This document shows positions 35,125 to 47,689 of a stretch of DNA of 64,000 bases, piece by piece. The notes under the pieces were generated by a model. That model saw only the letters and a program-made list of their open reading frames with translations, ran no database searches and had not been told where the DNA came from. How positions within the stretch are numbered: the first letter of the stretch is position 1; each line of letters starts with the position of its first letter. The stretch is from Ptychodera flava (Eukaryota; Hemichordata; Enteropneusta; Ptychoderidae), in contig NC_091947.1 in the NCBI RefSeq assembly GCF_041260155.1, positions 28,543,615-28,607,614 of the forward strand. The letters run 5' to 3'. Position numbers and translations under genes: made by a program.

Positions 35125-35660
35125 CTGAGATGGAATGTCGCACGAGAGTGGAGAAATTTCCGTCTCACACGAACACGAGGCCCGTGGAAGACGACTATTC
35201 CCTTATAATAAACCCTACGCGCAAAGTGGGTAAATGTATCAATTGAAATGCAGAACTTTGTGAAAATCTAGTGAGAACAATTATATCCTGAATAAAGTGT
35301 TTAGAGATTTCATGTCGTAAACAGGATGCCAAAGTGAATGGCTTTGAGCACGGAAAGGTTTGGCTAAAGGTTTTCTCAAAATAAAATAAATATAATTCCA
35401 TATCTAAGTTCACTGAGATAGAATGTCGCACACAAGTGGGGGAATTTCTGTCTCACACGAACTGGAGGCCCGTGTGAGACAATTTTAACCTCATAATAAA
35501 CAGTACGCGCAAGGTGGGTGAATATATCCATTAACATGCAGAATTTAGCGAAAATCATATATGGCATAAACTGTTTAGAGATTTGATCGCATGTCGTAAA
35601 TAGTATGCCAAGGCCTTAAAGGTTTTCTCTGAATAAATAAAATAAATATACAGGGGCAGA
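35125..35660. repeat. Tandem duplication, period about 288 bp
   Basis: CTGAGAT(G/A)GAATGTCGCAC starts both copies (35125, 35413). GTCTCACACGAAC, GTTTAGAGATTT and AAATAAAATAAATATA recur at matching offsets; the copies are about 80% alike. Confidence 0.75.
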
Positions 35661-36965
35661 AAATGGACATTATAAAGAGCAAATTATTTACTCGCTTCGA
35701 TTTGCACAGTTTCACAAAACTGGAAATAATTGTGTCAAATGTGGTATATTGTCTCCACCGTTCATTTCTGGCATGAAAGTCTGTGGTGCATCACTAATGT
35801 AAATGTTTTATTGAATACTGGTACCTTTCGAATACAGATCAAACTTCGCAAACACATGTTGCATGTTTTCAATCTTTTTGACGAAATAATTTTGAAGAGA
35901 GAATCAGAGTTGAAACAGCTGACAAGCATAACCTAGATCATAATTGGATCTTACTATTGTAAGATACCATTATTCCCAGCTTTGTGCAGTGAAACTGCAA
36001 ATTGCGGCAACTGTTCTTCGGACAAAACAAATAATTTACTCTTTATAATTTATATCAAACAATTAATTTACTCGGTCGGTTACCCGTAGGCTCAAGGTAT
36101 CATTCATGCTCGCAAAAACACGTTTCATACATCTGGAAAAATCGGACAGTACTCATTTGAACTCAGTTACGACGTCGCCTTTAGTATGTGTGGTTTCCTT
36201 TTCCATGCCACAGCTGCTCGGAACGTTGCCCAGTTAAGCTATCCGCGCGGACGCAATGCGCAGTGTTCTGTGCGTACAGGCACAAGAGCTAGCTCAGCGA
36301 TACTGTACTCAGTGATACTTATTATTATCATTTACCCATGACCGTACGTATCCGTATCTCCTCTGACGCGTCATGACGTGGAACGTAAAACATCAGTCTG
36401 ATACGGCACGTTATACGTCATCAATTGTTGTTTATTTCCGATTTTGATGTTATGATGTTCATCTTGCATTTAACGATCAAATCCATCTTTTTCACTTCAA
36501 TCAAAATTAACCAATATAAAACGAAACATATTACTAGTACATATGAATTTAACGTTCCTTTATTTCAGATGTAAAGAGAGTTACAGGACAGGTTGTTGTA
36601 GAAAATTAAAAGTTGATGTTTACAATCTGTAATATTTCGCGCTACTTCGTCGTTCGTGTTCACGTCAGCCATGTTTCAGCAAGAGTTATTAAAGTGAATT
36701 CAAACTTACAATATTGTCCGTGTAATAATTATCCACCAGAATACCGGGACGGAACTGCAGTACATTGCGCTGAAATAATCCTGTTTAGACTGTATACACC
36801 CGACACGATGCTATCGACGACTTGATCAGCTGTTGTAAACAAACATGTATCAATGCGCTCAGACCAGCAGCAGAATATAAAAACATAGTCCCTTCGAAAG
36901 ACTGACAAAAACTAATAAAATTTCTTTATTTTTAATTACCTTTTACATAAATATACGGTCATGGG
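35661..36965. other. No gene recognised
   Basis: Single-copy-looking AT-rich sequence; short open frames only, none with recognisable content. Confidence 0.4.
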
Positions 36966-36975
36966 CATATGATAA

Positions 36976-37130
36976 ATCGGTTATCCCACGATATCAGCGC
37001 TTGGTTGGGACGTATTGCCACTCGTGAGGGTGCGCGCCGCATCACACTCGTCTTCGACTCGTGTGATGCGGCTCGCACCCTCACTCGTGGCAATACGTCC
37101 CAACCAAGCGCTGATATCGTGGGATAACCT
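36976..37130. mobile_element. 155-bp foldback, probably Mutator-like
   Basis: Almost perfect palindrome with arms GGTTATCCCACGATATCAGC and its inverse, centred on GTCTTCGAC. Flanks CATATGATAA (36966-36975) and CATATTATAA (37131-37140) form a 10-bp duplication with one change. Confidence 0.75.
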
Positions 37131-37140
37131 CATATTATAA

Positions 37141-38562
37141 CCCGATACGCTAAAATCCTCTGGGAAGAGCGATGAGGTACAAGTTTAATGAATAATCTAC
37201 AAAGATAAATAGGGAAATAAATGTACTAATCTCTACATTGTAGAAATTTTGTAGAAATTTCCATAACAGTTCTATCGCTTGTTCTGTCTTGTCCATTTAT
37301 TGATTTCGTCCCCCATATTTTATCAATATTCTCAATATGTTATTTAAATATACCACCAAAATCGATTGTATAGTAAGAACTGACTTACCTTTCTGTAACT
37401 TCACTATCCTGCACCTTTACTCTCTCCCGATCATGCAACGGCGTAGTTCGAATAGTAAGTACTACATTGTAGCACACTTCAAACACTGAGTAGTAGGCCT
37501 ATATCACAATTGTACATACAGAGTATGTTTTATTGATCTCTTTTTCTCATAATTTACCATAAGATGAAAAATAAAGGGGAAAAAACTGAGATAAGGCCTA
37601 CGGACAACACATTGAGGTACAACCTCGCATTCTATAAAGAAAGTCTGGTAGTGTGTTACGGCGATGTCGACATGCTGGGATCGTTTTTGTCAAGGGTCTG
37701 GGATAGCCGCAAAAGGAAAACCCTTTCCCATTTGCTACTTGTTCCAGTCTCAGCGCCAGTCACACATGTAATGTAAGGTAGTATGTTGCCTCGAAAGTGA
37801 GACTTAAACTTTCCTTAAGGAATCTTTCAACCATTCTCTTTCAAAATCAATCCTGCAAATTTTAGTACTAGAGATATACACCAATGATCACCATCAGGAA
37901 GATACTCCTCCCACTAATACAGACAAGCTCCACCCATAAATCTCTACGTCATCCGACCAAGCACTTTTATTAAAATTTCCTGCATAAAATTAACAGTGGA
38001 GTTATTAGCTGGTCAAATCCTCTTGGCAATTCCTGGCACGAGATTAGAATTCAAATGTGAATAGTATCAGTGAATACTAATTATAAAATGCTGTGTTGAC
38101 ATAAGCTACATAGTAGATTTTTGAACATGCTTTAGGGAGCACAAGTCATTGACAATGACACAGTCCCCGTTTGTAATTGGGAATTAGTCAGTGGAAGTAA
38201 CTAAAATGAACTCAATATGAACAACATGAAAAACGAAATGAGGGTACGAAAGACCTATCTGCGACTGATGCTCATATTGGATTGTAATGTTAACAAATAG
38301 ACATTAGTATGGATTGCATAGGGTTATTTCCTTTTTTCTAAGTTGAACAGAATTAGGTTTGCTATGCACTGGTTCTTGAAATGTAAAAATTCAACTAATC
38401 TGCAAGAAACTCGTCAAAAATACACAAGATATGAACCAAAAATACCTCTATGTTCACTACCGGGGAGACTTGCTATAATTAGCTATTGAACTTTTTTATA
38501 AATTTGGTAGAGGAAAAAAGTGTGCTCGACCAGTGTTTCCGTCTTCAAGGAAGATTACTTTA
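37141..38562. other. No gene recognised
   Basis: No exon, repeat or RNA gene that I can support. Confidence 0.4.
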
Positions 38563-38566
38563 TTAA

Positions 38567-38590
38567 AGGGATAATAGCTGTAACTTTTGA
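38567..38590 (+). repeat. TTAA-flanked terminus AGGGATAATAGC
   Basis: TTAA at 38563-38566 followed by a 24-bp sequence (AGGGATAATAGCTGTAACTT...). Its exact inverse lies at 47512-47535, followed by TTAA (47536-47539). Could be the two ends of one large element or two solitary ends. Confidence 0.55.
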
Positions 38591-39926
38591 CCATTTTTTC
38601 CGCCCGACCACATGATAAAAACCAAGCTAGATTATATCTATCCCTTCCTAATTGTCGATTGACAAGGAAATAAGTCGAAACTAACACCCGGTTGTGAATA
38701 ACGAACGGTAATAAAAACGAAGTTCGCGGCGCTTGTGTTTACAAAATGTTAGGCGATCACGTGGTATGGAGCACAAGGAGTGATGATATCACTAGCCACG
38801 CGAGAGCGGGATTTTAAACGTGATCACTGTAACAATGGAGACGGAGAGCGTCGTAATTAATGCATATTTATATCCAACTTACGCACATGTGTATCTGTTT
38901 TGATTGTGATGTACGTCCACTGTTCGTTTGAATCTGGAATGCTATTTGTTCAAACTCTTTTTTTTCTGTTGCTTGAGTATGAGACGTTTCAAGTGGTGAT
39001 GCATTAGGTCAGAGTAAAAAAGAGGTAATTTAGGCCCGGTGCATTAGCCGCCCCGGCATCGGCAGTCGGTGCATCGCCCGAGCCAGCGCCAGGGCCCGAA
39101 ACGACTGTCACCGCGTCAAAAAGCCCGACACGTCGAGCATTTTTCCACCAACTTCCATTACCAAAGTTTAAAACTAGTGCATTCATAATTCGGTCAGTTT
39201 GCTTTGTCATTTATCGGCGAACAAGTCAACTAGTTCAATGCAAAGGTGACGATGCGATGCTATACTTCAAGTTGACGGGATTGGGAACTGCTTACACTCG
39301 GGCCCGCGGACACCAGTTGTGTAGGTACGTTTGACGTTGACCTACATGATCCGCAGGAATTACTGCTGAAATCACTATGCATTCAAAACGTAAAAACAAA
39401 GACCCTGCCGCCAGCACGTCTGATTCTCTGGATTTACTTACTGGTTTACTAGACTTGGTTCAAGTGTGTGATTTGTGAACGTGTGAGTTGGGTGAACGCT
39501 TGGAATGCGATGATTTGTGTTTTGTTTTCATGTGAAACGTGTGAGTAGGATTATGTGAACGCGTTGAGTGGGGTGAACACTATGCAGGGGACTTTCACCC
39601 GGCACAAACTAACTCACTACTGCTATAGCTGCACAGACTAAATAAAAACACGTTCGATCGCTACGAAAATCTGACCTGGGCTGCCAAATTTTACACGAGG
39701 AACTTTTGCAAATCATTTTATTTTTGAAAATACACCGACTTGAACAAGTCTCCGGTTTACCTTCGTCCTGTGACACCCTAATGGCTCAAATGGAGATCAT
39801 TTAGGAGTGGGAAGGCAACCTTGCCCGAGTTACAGGATTTGATTGTCGTGCATGGAAATCTTACTGCGTGGTGGGGAGAAAGTTACTGGCAATTTTCTCG
39901 ACACTCACAGAGGTGGCGAAAAGTTC
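38591..39926. other. No gene recognised
   Basis: Nothing supportable; a GC-richer patch at 39030-39110 carries no convincing exon. Confidence 0.4.
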
Positions 39927-39935
39927 CGTTTCAGC

Positions 39936-40113
39936 TAGCAGTGGGTCCATAGCTGTGGTGTTTTCGGACGGGATATCTGACTTTTACGTGCTGGTTTTGA
40001 CTTTTACGTTTTTAACCCCGCCACCACAGCGGGGTTCATAACATAAAAGTCAAAACCAGCGTGTAAAAGTCAGAAATCCTGTCCGAAAACACACAGCTAT
40101 GGACCCACAGCTA
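39936..40113. mobile_element. 178-bp Mutator-like foldback
   Basis: Ends TAGCAGTGGGTCCATAGC and its inverse (...GGACCCACAGCTA), with arms of about 80 bp, flanked by CGTTTCAGC at 39927-39935 and 40114-40122. The 9-bp duplication indicates a Mutator-like transposase. One end of a relative is at 57705-57782. Confidence 0.85.
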
Positions 40114-40930
40114 CGTTTCAGCGATCATGGATTACGAAATGTATGGCAACGCTTTGTATTGTGTGAAGCATTAGATATCTCTCAAAGAAAAAAGACGAAT
40201 TACATGGCGATGACGAATATGGCGATAGTGCAGAAGATGTCTCAACCAGTGCCGTCGCACGAGGTGTGAGAAGCCGATGGTCAGTTGGGGAATGGACTTT
40301 TAAAAAACTAACACCAGTAGCCTACGAAAAATTCACCGATGAGAATATATTGTGATGAATATGTGATTTTTTTCTGAACAACACCCAAACACAATCCGGT
40401 TCTTTGACTTCCAGTTCTTGCATATTTCACAAAGTCCTAGTCAATGTTTTCGAGCCATGCTTATACTTATTTGGCCATGCTTCTAGTCATACTTTCTATA
40501 CCTTGTATACTTATACTTATATTTGGAATTGGCAATAAAGTAAAGTTATTTCTCCCGCGGCGTGTCGATATTCTGTTCGGGTAAATCCTAGCTGTTCATC
40601 GTCGCACAATTTTACAATTTTCCAAAGATGAACGACAGAATGGCCGCCGGCCGCGCCAGTCGACAGGACCACAATGTCTGAACAACGTCTGAGAAATGGG
40701 TTGATCTTGAAATTTTGAGGTCAAAATTGGAATTGCTTTTGCGGTGAACTTCGCTATTTTGCGCCACGATCTTTTGAGTTTGGCGGGTTGATGTTTTCAC
40801 TTGACAAGTTGAGCGACAGCTGGGAATATCTTGCGGTAAGACGCGCTCGCGGCTGGGCATTTGTTTTGACGTGACGTTTTGAACACATCAGTGATTTCAG
40901 CAGTATCTTTTGAGCAAAATTTTGGTGGTA
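40114..40930. other. No gene recognised
   Basis: Spacer between the foldback and the LINE 3' end; nothing supportable. Confidence 0.4.
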
Positions 40931-41288
40931 TTATGATAATGATAATGATAATGACTTTATTTCACCAGTAAAAAATGTGTCAACATTACTGGTGGGGACC
41001 AGGGAAGTAGTTCTAGTGGAACTAATCAAGTCCCTGGCCCAGAATTCATACAAATCATGATATCATAGTAATATAGTTTGCCATCCTTTTCAAGAAGTAC
41101 ATATTACATTTCAACAGCGAGTGAAAACAAATAAAAACCAAAAAATACAGAGATTCACTGTTCTGAGTTCAAAAGAAAATTTTTAAGTGAGGTTTTAAAT
41201 AAATTTCTTGATTGTACAGATTTTATCGTCATTGGAATTTCGTTCCAATGCTTAGCAATAGAATAATATATATTATTTTGAGTTAATT

Positions 41289-44200
41289 TTAAATTACCTT
41301 TGGAATAACAAAATTGTCGCCAGTAGATAAACGTGTTTCATATGTATGTGAAATCGATGAAGCATAACGATCTAATGAATGTCCATAATGACCAGTTTTT
41401 AAGTCAAAAGCAAATATACAGGTCTGAAACTTACAAAGTTTATAAACATTGAGAATTCCAAGTTGCTGAAACAATGGAGCACTGTGTGTAATGTTACTAG
41501 AAAAAGTTATCAGTCTGACCACTCTCTTTTGTAATCTAAAAATCCTGTTTAGATAGGTTTTATACGCATTTCCCCATATTTCAATACAATACATTATATG
41601 AGGGAGAATAAAACAATTGTACAATAACAATAAAATTGATTTTGGAAGATAATGACGTAAATATGATATAATACCTACTTTTTGACTAACCTTCTTGATA
41701 ATTGTTTCAATGTGATATTTCCATGTTAAAGAAGAATTCAGAGTAACCCCAAGATAGATAGCAGAAAAAACATTTTGAATTGCCAGATCACCACAAAATA
41801 AAGCACCCTGAGGGTCAAAATTTCTGCGAGCAGTTTTAAAAATAATGTAGTTTGTTTTGTCAACATTAACAGTAAGCTTGTTAGACTTGCACCAGGTATG
41901 TACTTTTGTTAACTCTGTATTTAAAATATCCAGATCAATTCTATGTATGTTATCTGAATAAAAATAAATTGGTGTCGTCAGCAAATAACCTGAATTGAAA
42001 TATCTGAGATGATTTGCTGATATCGTTGATATATATTAAAAAGAGAAGAGGGCCTAGGATAGATCCCTGTGGAACTCCGCAAGGGTTATTTGAGTTTTTG
42101 AAGTACAGTTGTTTATATTAACATACTGTTGTCGGCCTTCAATGTAAGTCTTAAACCAGTTCAGAGTCGACCCTCTAATCCCATAATGACTTAGCTTTGA
42201 TAATAAAATTGTGTGATTTATCGTGTCAAAAGCCTTTTTAAAATCAATAAAAATACCAAAAGTAACATAACCATCGTCAATTTGCTTAGATATTTCAGCT
42301 ATAAGGTCTGCTAATGCTAATTTTGTGCTATGCTTCTTGCGAAAGCCGTACTGATTGTCGATTAGAACGTCAAACTTTTCCAAAAATACACTGAGTTGTG
42401 TATTTACAACAGATTCTATGATTTACTAAAAACTGGCAATACAGAAATAGGCCTATAATTGCCAATTTCATACGCACAGCCCTTTTTAAAAATAGGGGTT
42501 ACTCTTGCCATTTTTAACTTTTCCGGGAATATACCCTGGGATAATGACGTATTAATAATATGAGCAAGTGGTTCTACTATATAATCAGCTGCTTCTTTTA
42601 CAAGCTTGGGGTGTATTTCGTCAAAACCTATAGTTTTACAAGGATCTAGTGAATTAATTTCTTTAAGTATATCATATGGCAGAACAGGATGAAAGAAAAA
42701 TGACTGGGGTTGTCGATCATGAAGATACTCACGAACTAAAATTGGTAGTACAGGTTATTTGTGATTCCAATGTTCGCCCAATTTCAACAAAAAAGAATTA
42801 AAAGCTTCTGCAATATCTTTACCTTTGGTAACAAATTTACCAGGATTACCATCATCTTTTAATTTTTGTGGAGCTGTATTTTTAGAATTCTTGTTCAGTA
42901 TTTCATTGATAGTCCTCCACGTGTTGTGATCATTTCCAACAGACATAAAAAGTCTGTCACAAAAGTACTTCTTCTTGGCCTTCCTCAGTAATTTAGTCAA
43001 CAGATTGCGATATAATTTGTACTGTTGATGAATTGGCGAGTTTTCACAGTGTCGTTTTGTTTTAGAAAACATTCTTTGTTTGTTGTACTTGGGCCTCAGC
43101 CCAAGTACATTTGTTTTCATTCCGTGGGAAAAAACTCTGTAAGGTATAACCATTTCTTGCTGAGACCAGGGAGGGCAAAATGTCTTGGCTTCATCTTTCT
43201 TGGCATAATAAATGGCGTAATGATGCTAACTTAATAGAAGTGCTGCTCTCAGCCAGTCATGAATAAGTGAGATGTGAATATAAATGCTTCTCTATCTGAA
43301 TTTTTGCCACAAAATCTTCTGAATATAATCAAAATGTGCATCGAAATGCAACAATTAATGCACCCTCCGTTTCCTAAGCGATGGCACGACCCTTGCTACA
43401 CCCACTGGACGAGCCAAAGTGGGAGGGGTAATTTCAGTTTGGTCGAACAAGAGGGCTCGAGACCAGAATTTAACATTTAAACTTGTTTTTAATTGAAACC
43501 AGGAGACCTTTTGTAACCAAGGTTTCCGTACACGCTTACGTGGCATTGTAATCGCCATATCATGAAACAACTTGTAAAAATTATCGTAAGCAGCATTAGC
43601 ATCATTTGCATTATAAACATCATACCAAGAAATATTAGCCAAGTCAGCTTTAAAAGAGACTGGATCAAAAGAGGAAAAGTCTCATGCTTGTAATCAGATG
43701 TTTTGACATTGAATACATGTCGTAGCTCTTTAAAGATTGCGAAAATAGGATAATGGTCACTTATATCAATTTCGATAGTACCCGCTTCAATGAAATAATC
43801 ACGGAAATTTACGAGACAATGATCTATTGATGTGGAGCTATGACCAGTCACTCTAGTCGGTATATCCACAACTTGATAAAAGTTATTTCCATAAGAGTAG
43901 CGATATAATCATTCAACACATTACTGTTCCCGGCTGCATCAATGTTGAAGTCACCTAACAAGACACATTTCTTATTACTCAAACTTAATTTATCAAGGCA
44001 GTCTGTCAGACTGATCAGGAATTCCTCAGTAGATGTATTTGGTTTTCGGTATATAACGCCTATTATGACCTTAGTATTATCAAGTACCGTTTCAACAAAA
44101 ATGCATTCGCAATGACTTAGTACAACAGAGTCAATTACAGAATATGACAGTGATTCGTGTAGATAAAGACCAACACCTCCACCTTTAGAACCGATTCTAC

Positions 44201-44453
44201 ATTTATGGATGAAATTATAAGAAGGGAGGTTACATAATGATGTATCAACACCTTGCTCCAACCACGTTTCACTAAGGGCAATGACAGAAAATTTGCATTT
44301 CAAAAGTGAAAGAATAGCTGACAGGTCATCAATGTGACTTCTGATCGATCTGATATTCAAATGAAGAGCTGAAAAAGTTTTCAAGGTCAAAAGAGAGTCA
44401 TTGTCATTGAATTCATCCAGAGTATATGGTTTGCAATTGTAGTTACCTGACAA
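41289..44453 (-). pseudogene. LINE ORF2: APE endonuclease and reverse transcriptase
   Basis: Endonuclease motifs in order: SALHLNIRSI, VIALSETWLEQG, VIIGVIYRKPN, CVLLGDFNIDA, SIDHCLVN and ISDHYPIFAI. These are all the key residues, but they are split over two frames (shift near 43880, another near 43680). A foreign block interrupts the linker at about 43080-43475. RT motifs: [60 protein letters not shown] and [10 protein letters not shown]. Frameshifts occur near 42090 and 41985, and a stop lies near 42420. The C-terminal region to 41289 is open. Not functional. Confidence 0.85.
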
Positions 44454-44631
44454 GGAATAGTCTGTTGACTCGCCGATGTTGAGTGAAACTACACGTTACG
44501 CTGTGGAGAAGTTCAAACAATTTTAGTAAGGCTCTCTTCATTTGGAATGTAGAGAGTGGGTGACCGGTCATCTCTCTTTGTGAGGATTTTACCATATTGC
44601 GTTCACATGTATCTCCACCCGCATTCCTTCT

Positions 44632-45345
44632 TCAGGGCGTCAAGTTGTCGTTGGTGAATATGTCGTTTTCCACTTCATAACCAAGATCGGATGTTTTAAA
44701 CCATGATAAGTTTTTACGTTGCTTATAGACTGAATCGCGGACTTTTCTGCTAGTGAAGCGTACTATGATTGAGGGTGGGAAACGCGTGTTGGTGCGTTCA
44801 TTACCAGGTGGTTGACGTTTCTTGATACGATGTGACACGTCAATGTCCGCTCCAGTTACGTCCTTTGCAATGAGTTGAACGACTTTCAGAGAGATTGAAT
44901 CGGTATTTTCATTTGGTAGCTCTGGTATGCCTCTTATTTCGATATTTTCACGTCTTATGTATTGATCCAAGTCGTCGTAGCTACTTTCTAAGTTGGAAAT
45001 GCTTGTTTTGAGTTTTTCGTTGTCCTCTATGAGAGCACGATTTACGGCTTTGATTTCTTCCATATCTTTCTTATTTTCTTCGTACATGGCATTGATAAAA
45101 CTCATTGACTTATCTACCTGTTGCAGATGAGCTTCCAAAATGTCTATTTTCTTCAGCTTTTCGTTGATGCTGCGTATTTCTTTCAGAATGGTCAGAATAT
45201 TATCCTCGTCATGGCCAGCATGACCAGGGTCCACCGCTGACGCCGTTTCACTTGGAAAACGTTTTATCTTGCATCTGTTACAGAGTTGTAAATCTCCTTG
45301 ACACAACTGTACACCCCTTGTTGCTTTGCAGTCGTTGCACTTCAT
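44632..45345 (-). pseudogene. LINE ORF1: cysteine-rich finger, coiled coil, RNA-binding-like C terminus
   Basis: From the methionine at 45345 the frame is open to 44632 (about 237 residues). The N terminus MKCNDCKATRGVQLCQGDL followed by CNRCK is a PHD/B-box-like zinc finger. A heptad-rich coiled coil follows (about residues 55-125). YIRRENIEIRGIPELP, SHRIKKRQPPG and a PPSIIVRFTSRKVRDSVY block resemble the nucleic-acid-binding C-terminal part of LINE ORF1 proteins. PHD-bearing ORF1 proteins are known in CR1-group elements. This is the least damaged part of the element. Confidence 0.75.
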
Positions 45346-45534
45346 TGTGTTAGTCTGCTGAGCTATCTGGCTTGAATTGTAAGAAAAGACCAAAATATCG
45401 AGGGAGCCGACGCACCACGCTGCTGACTCTTTTCAAGATGGCGCTTATCTTGCGTCTGTTACAGAGTTGTAAATCTCCTTGACACAACTGTACACCCCTT
45501 GTTGCTTTGCAGTCGTTGCACTTCATTGTAGTTG

Positions 45535-46298
45535 AGTCATTACATTTGCTAACTCTGGTTACGTTTCCTAAATATCAAACCAATCAATTTTAACATGCCA
45601 CGTTGTTTCTTCGACAGCGACCACAACAAGTACAGTGAGCAGTGACAGTTCGCGAGCTTGGGCGCGTAGCCCGGTCACACCATCAATGAACGTTCAGTGT
45701 AGTCCACAGCCGTCGACGTCCGCGATGTATACGGGCTGTTTTATCTGCTTATTTTCCTGCAAGAGTGTTGGCATTTTGGCTAATCACTCTGAAAGGCGCT
45801 TTCGTACTTTAAACATTTCCATCGTCAGTATTGCCTATTTCAGTCTATTTTTAAATGTATGTTTATTGTTTGTTTGTTTTATGGGGGATTCATTATGGAT
45901 TCATTATAAAAATTTACTTCCGTCGCGAGCATCACCACTGAATACGACAACATACAACACAAGTGTACATGCATGGTTACAGAAATATGATTATTTCGCA
46001 AATGAAAAAAGACAACATAACTGCAAACTATAAGTCATGCGAAGAATTTATCTACATAAGTGACTAAATTTTACCAGGTTACCAGCAACTCAATTTGGTC
46101 TCTCACGTTTGTAAATTTTCAGTGATTTTCGTAATGTTCAAGGGTCATGACTGTGAAGGCTAACATAAACATTTTACATCGCATAGCCACGGTGGACATG
46201 TGAATATGCTTCCTTGTTTAGACATGATAAGGATCGGATATTGCCAAACTGTCGGTCATATTTCCAGCTGTCAATGTGAATGACAGATACATTGTTCG
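45535..46298. other. No gene recognised
   Basis: An open plus-strand frame of 132 codons at 45635 has no recognisable domain and poor support; no splice context. Confidence 0.4.
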
Positions 46299-46305
46299 GT
46301 CGACC

Positions 46306-47214
46306 CACAGTCGCTCGAGAGCTATTCAGCTCTGGGACTATTCGCCCCATAGACGAGTATACAGAAGCGAGAAATACCCCAAGTCAGGAAACAGAATGGC
46401 TATAAAAACCGCGCCATGTAACATTCCGTGTCCGATTTCACTGTGAAAATTAGCAAGTTCATCTATCATGCAACCGTTGATCGTTCCCTATCATTCTCAA
46501 AGTTCATACCTGATAATTTATCTGATTCAAAAACGCTTGTTTCGTGTGATTTTCGGCGAATTCGACGGACACCTCGCCAAAACCTGGGGGTGAGCAACAT
46601 TCCGGTCACCTCTTGGGTACCTCCACTTTACTGACGTTGGCGCCGCCTACCCATGAGGGATGACTGGAATGTTGCTCACGCTTATGTTTTGGCCAGGTGT
46701 CTCTCGAACTCGGCCGAAAATCACAGGAAATGAGCATTTTGTAAGCAAATGAAGTATCAGGTATGAATTTTCGTGTGATTTTCGGCCCAGTTCAGAAGAC
46801 ACGTCGCCAAAACATAAGGCATGAACAACCTTCCAGTCACCCCTCATGGGTACGCGGCGCTAACGTCAGTAAAGTGGAGGTGCCCAACGTCCACTGTAAG
46901 GTGACCGGAATGTTGCTCACGCTTATGTTTTAGCGACGTGTCCGTCGAATTCGGCCGAAAATCACACAAAACGAGCGTTTGTGAAGCAAATCAAGTACCA
47001 GGTATGAATTTTGAGAATGATAGGGAACGGTCGACGGTTACATGATAGATGAACTTGCTACTTTTCACGGTAAAATCGAACGTCGAAGATGACATGGTGG
47101 CACAATCCCTATACGAAATAGCCATTTCATTCCTGACTTGGGGTATTTCTCGCTTCTGTATACTCGTCTATGGGGCGAATAGTCCCAGAGCTGAATAGCT
47201 CTCGAGCGACTGTG
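46306..47214. mobile_element. 909-bp long-TIR element, copy 2
   Basis: CACAGTCG...CGACTGTG, flanked by GTCGACC (46299-46305, 47215-47221). It has the same length as copy 1 and is about 95% identical, including all inner inverted modules. No transposase. Confidence 0.88.
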
Positions 47215-47540
47215 GTCGACCCACTGTACTGGTCGCTTGCGCTGCGCGCTGTAGTGTGGACGCCATGTTGAACCAGAGTTGAACTGAGCGGTACTTCTCT
47301 TGCACATGCGTACAAAGTCGATTACGTTGCATTCCGTGTGTCAACATCATTGAATTTCTCTCCGTCAAGAAATTCACTTCGTCAACATTCTTTATCACGA
47401 GGAATGATACACGTTACGTACTGAGGTCAACTAGTAGGTGATTCTTCATGATTCAATATGCTTATTCATGTGAATAGTTCGCGGTATGCAACAAAAATAG
47501 TGAAAATATTCTCAAAAGTTACAGCTATTATCCCTTTAAA

Positions 47541-47581
47541 ACCAACGTTTCGGCAGTACACAGACTACCTTCTTCAGGGTT
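47541..47581 (-). other. Hammerhead-ribozyme-like motif at a Penelope-type 3' end
   Basis: Minus strand: CTGAAGA, then a 6-bp stem with a loop (GGTAGT..ACTGCC), then GAAAC. This matches the hammerhead core CUGANGA/GAAA with a paired stem II. Stems I and III are weak, so cleavage is not assured. Penelope-like elements are known to carry such motifs. Confidence 0.35.
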
Positions 47582-47689
47582 ACACTAATGGAAAAAAACA
47601 TGAAAATACAACCTAGATAAGGAATATTGGATAAAATAGGTGTCGAAATAAATTAGATAAAATATCCATGATGTAAAACATAACTGGAC

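Larger units (their letters stand above)
40931..45534 (-). mobile_element. CR1/L2-group LINE, decayed
   Basis: Reads on the minus strand from a partly duplicated 5' end (45264-45348 copied at 45445-45530, period 181) through ORF1, endonuclease and RT. It ends in a short-repeat tail (GATAAT units at 40931-40954 on the plus strand), as in CR1, L2 and Crack elements. It carries several frameshifts and an inserted block at about 43080-43475. No long target-site duplication was found, which is usual for this group. Confidence 0.85.

Noticed and set aside
45635..46033. 132-codon plus-strand frame
   Set aside because: No recognisable domain or splice context; mixed composition.
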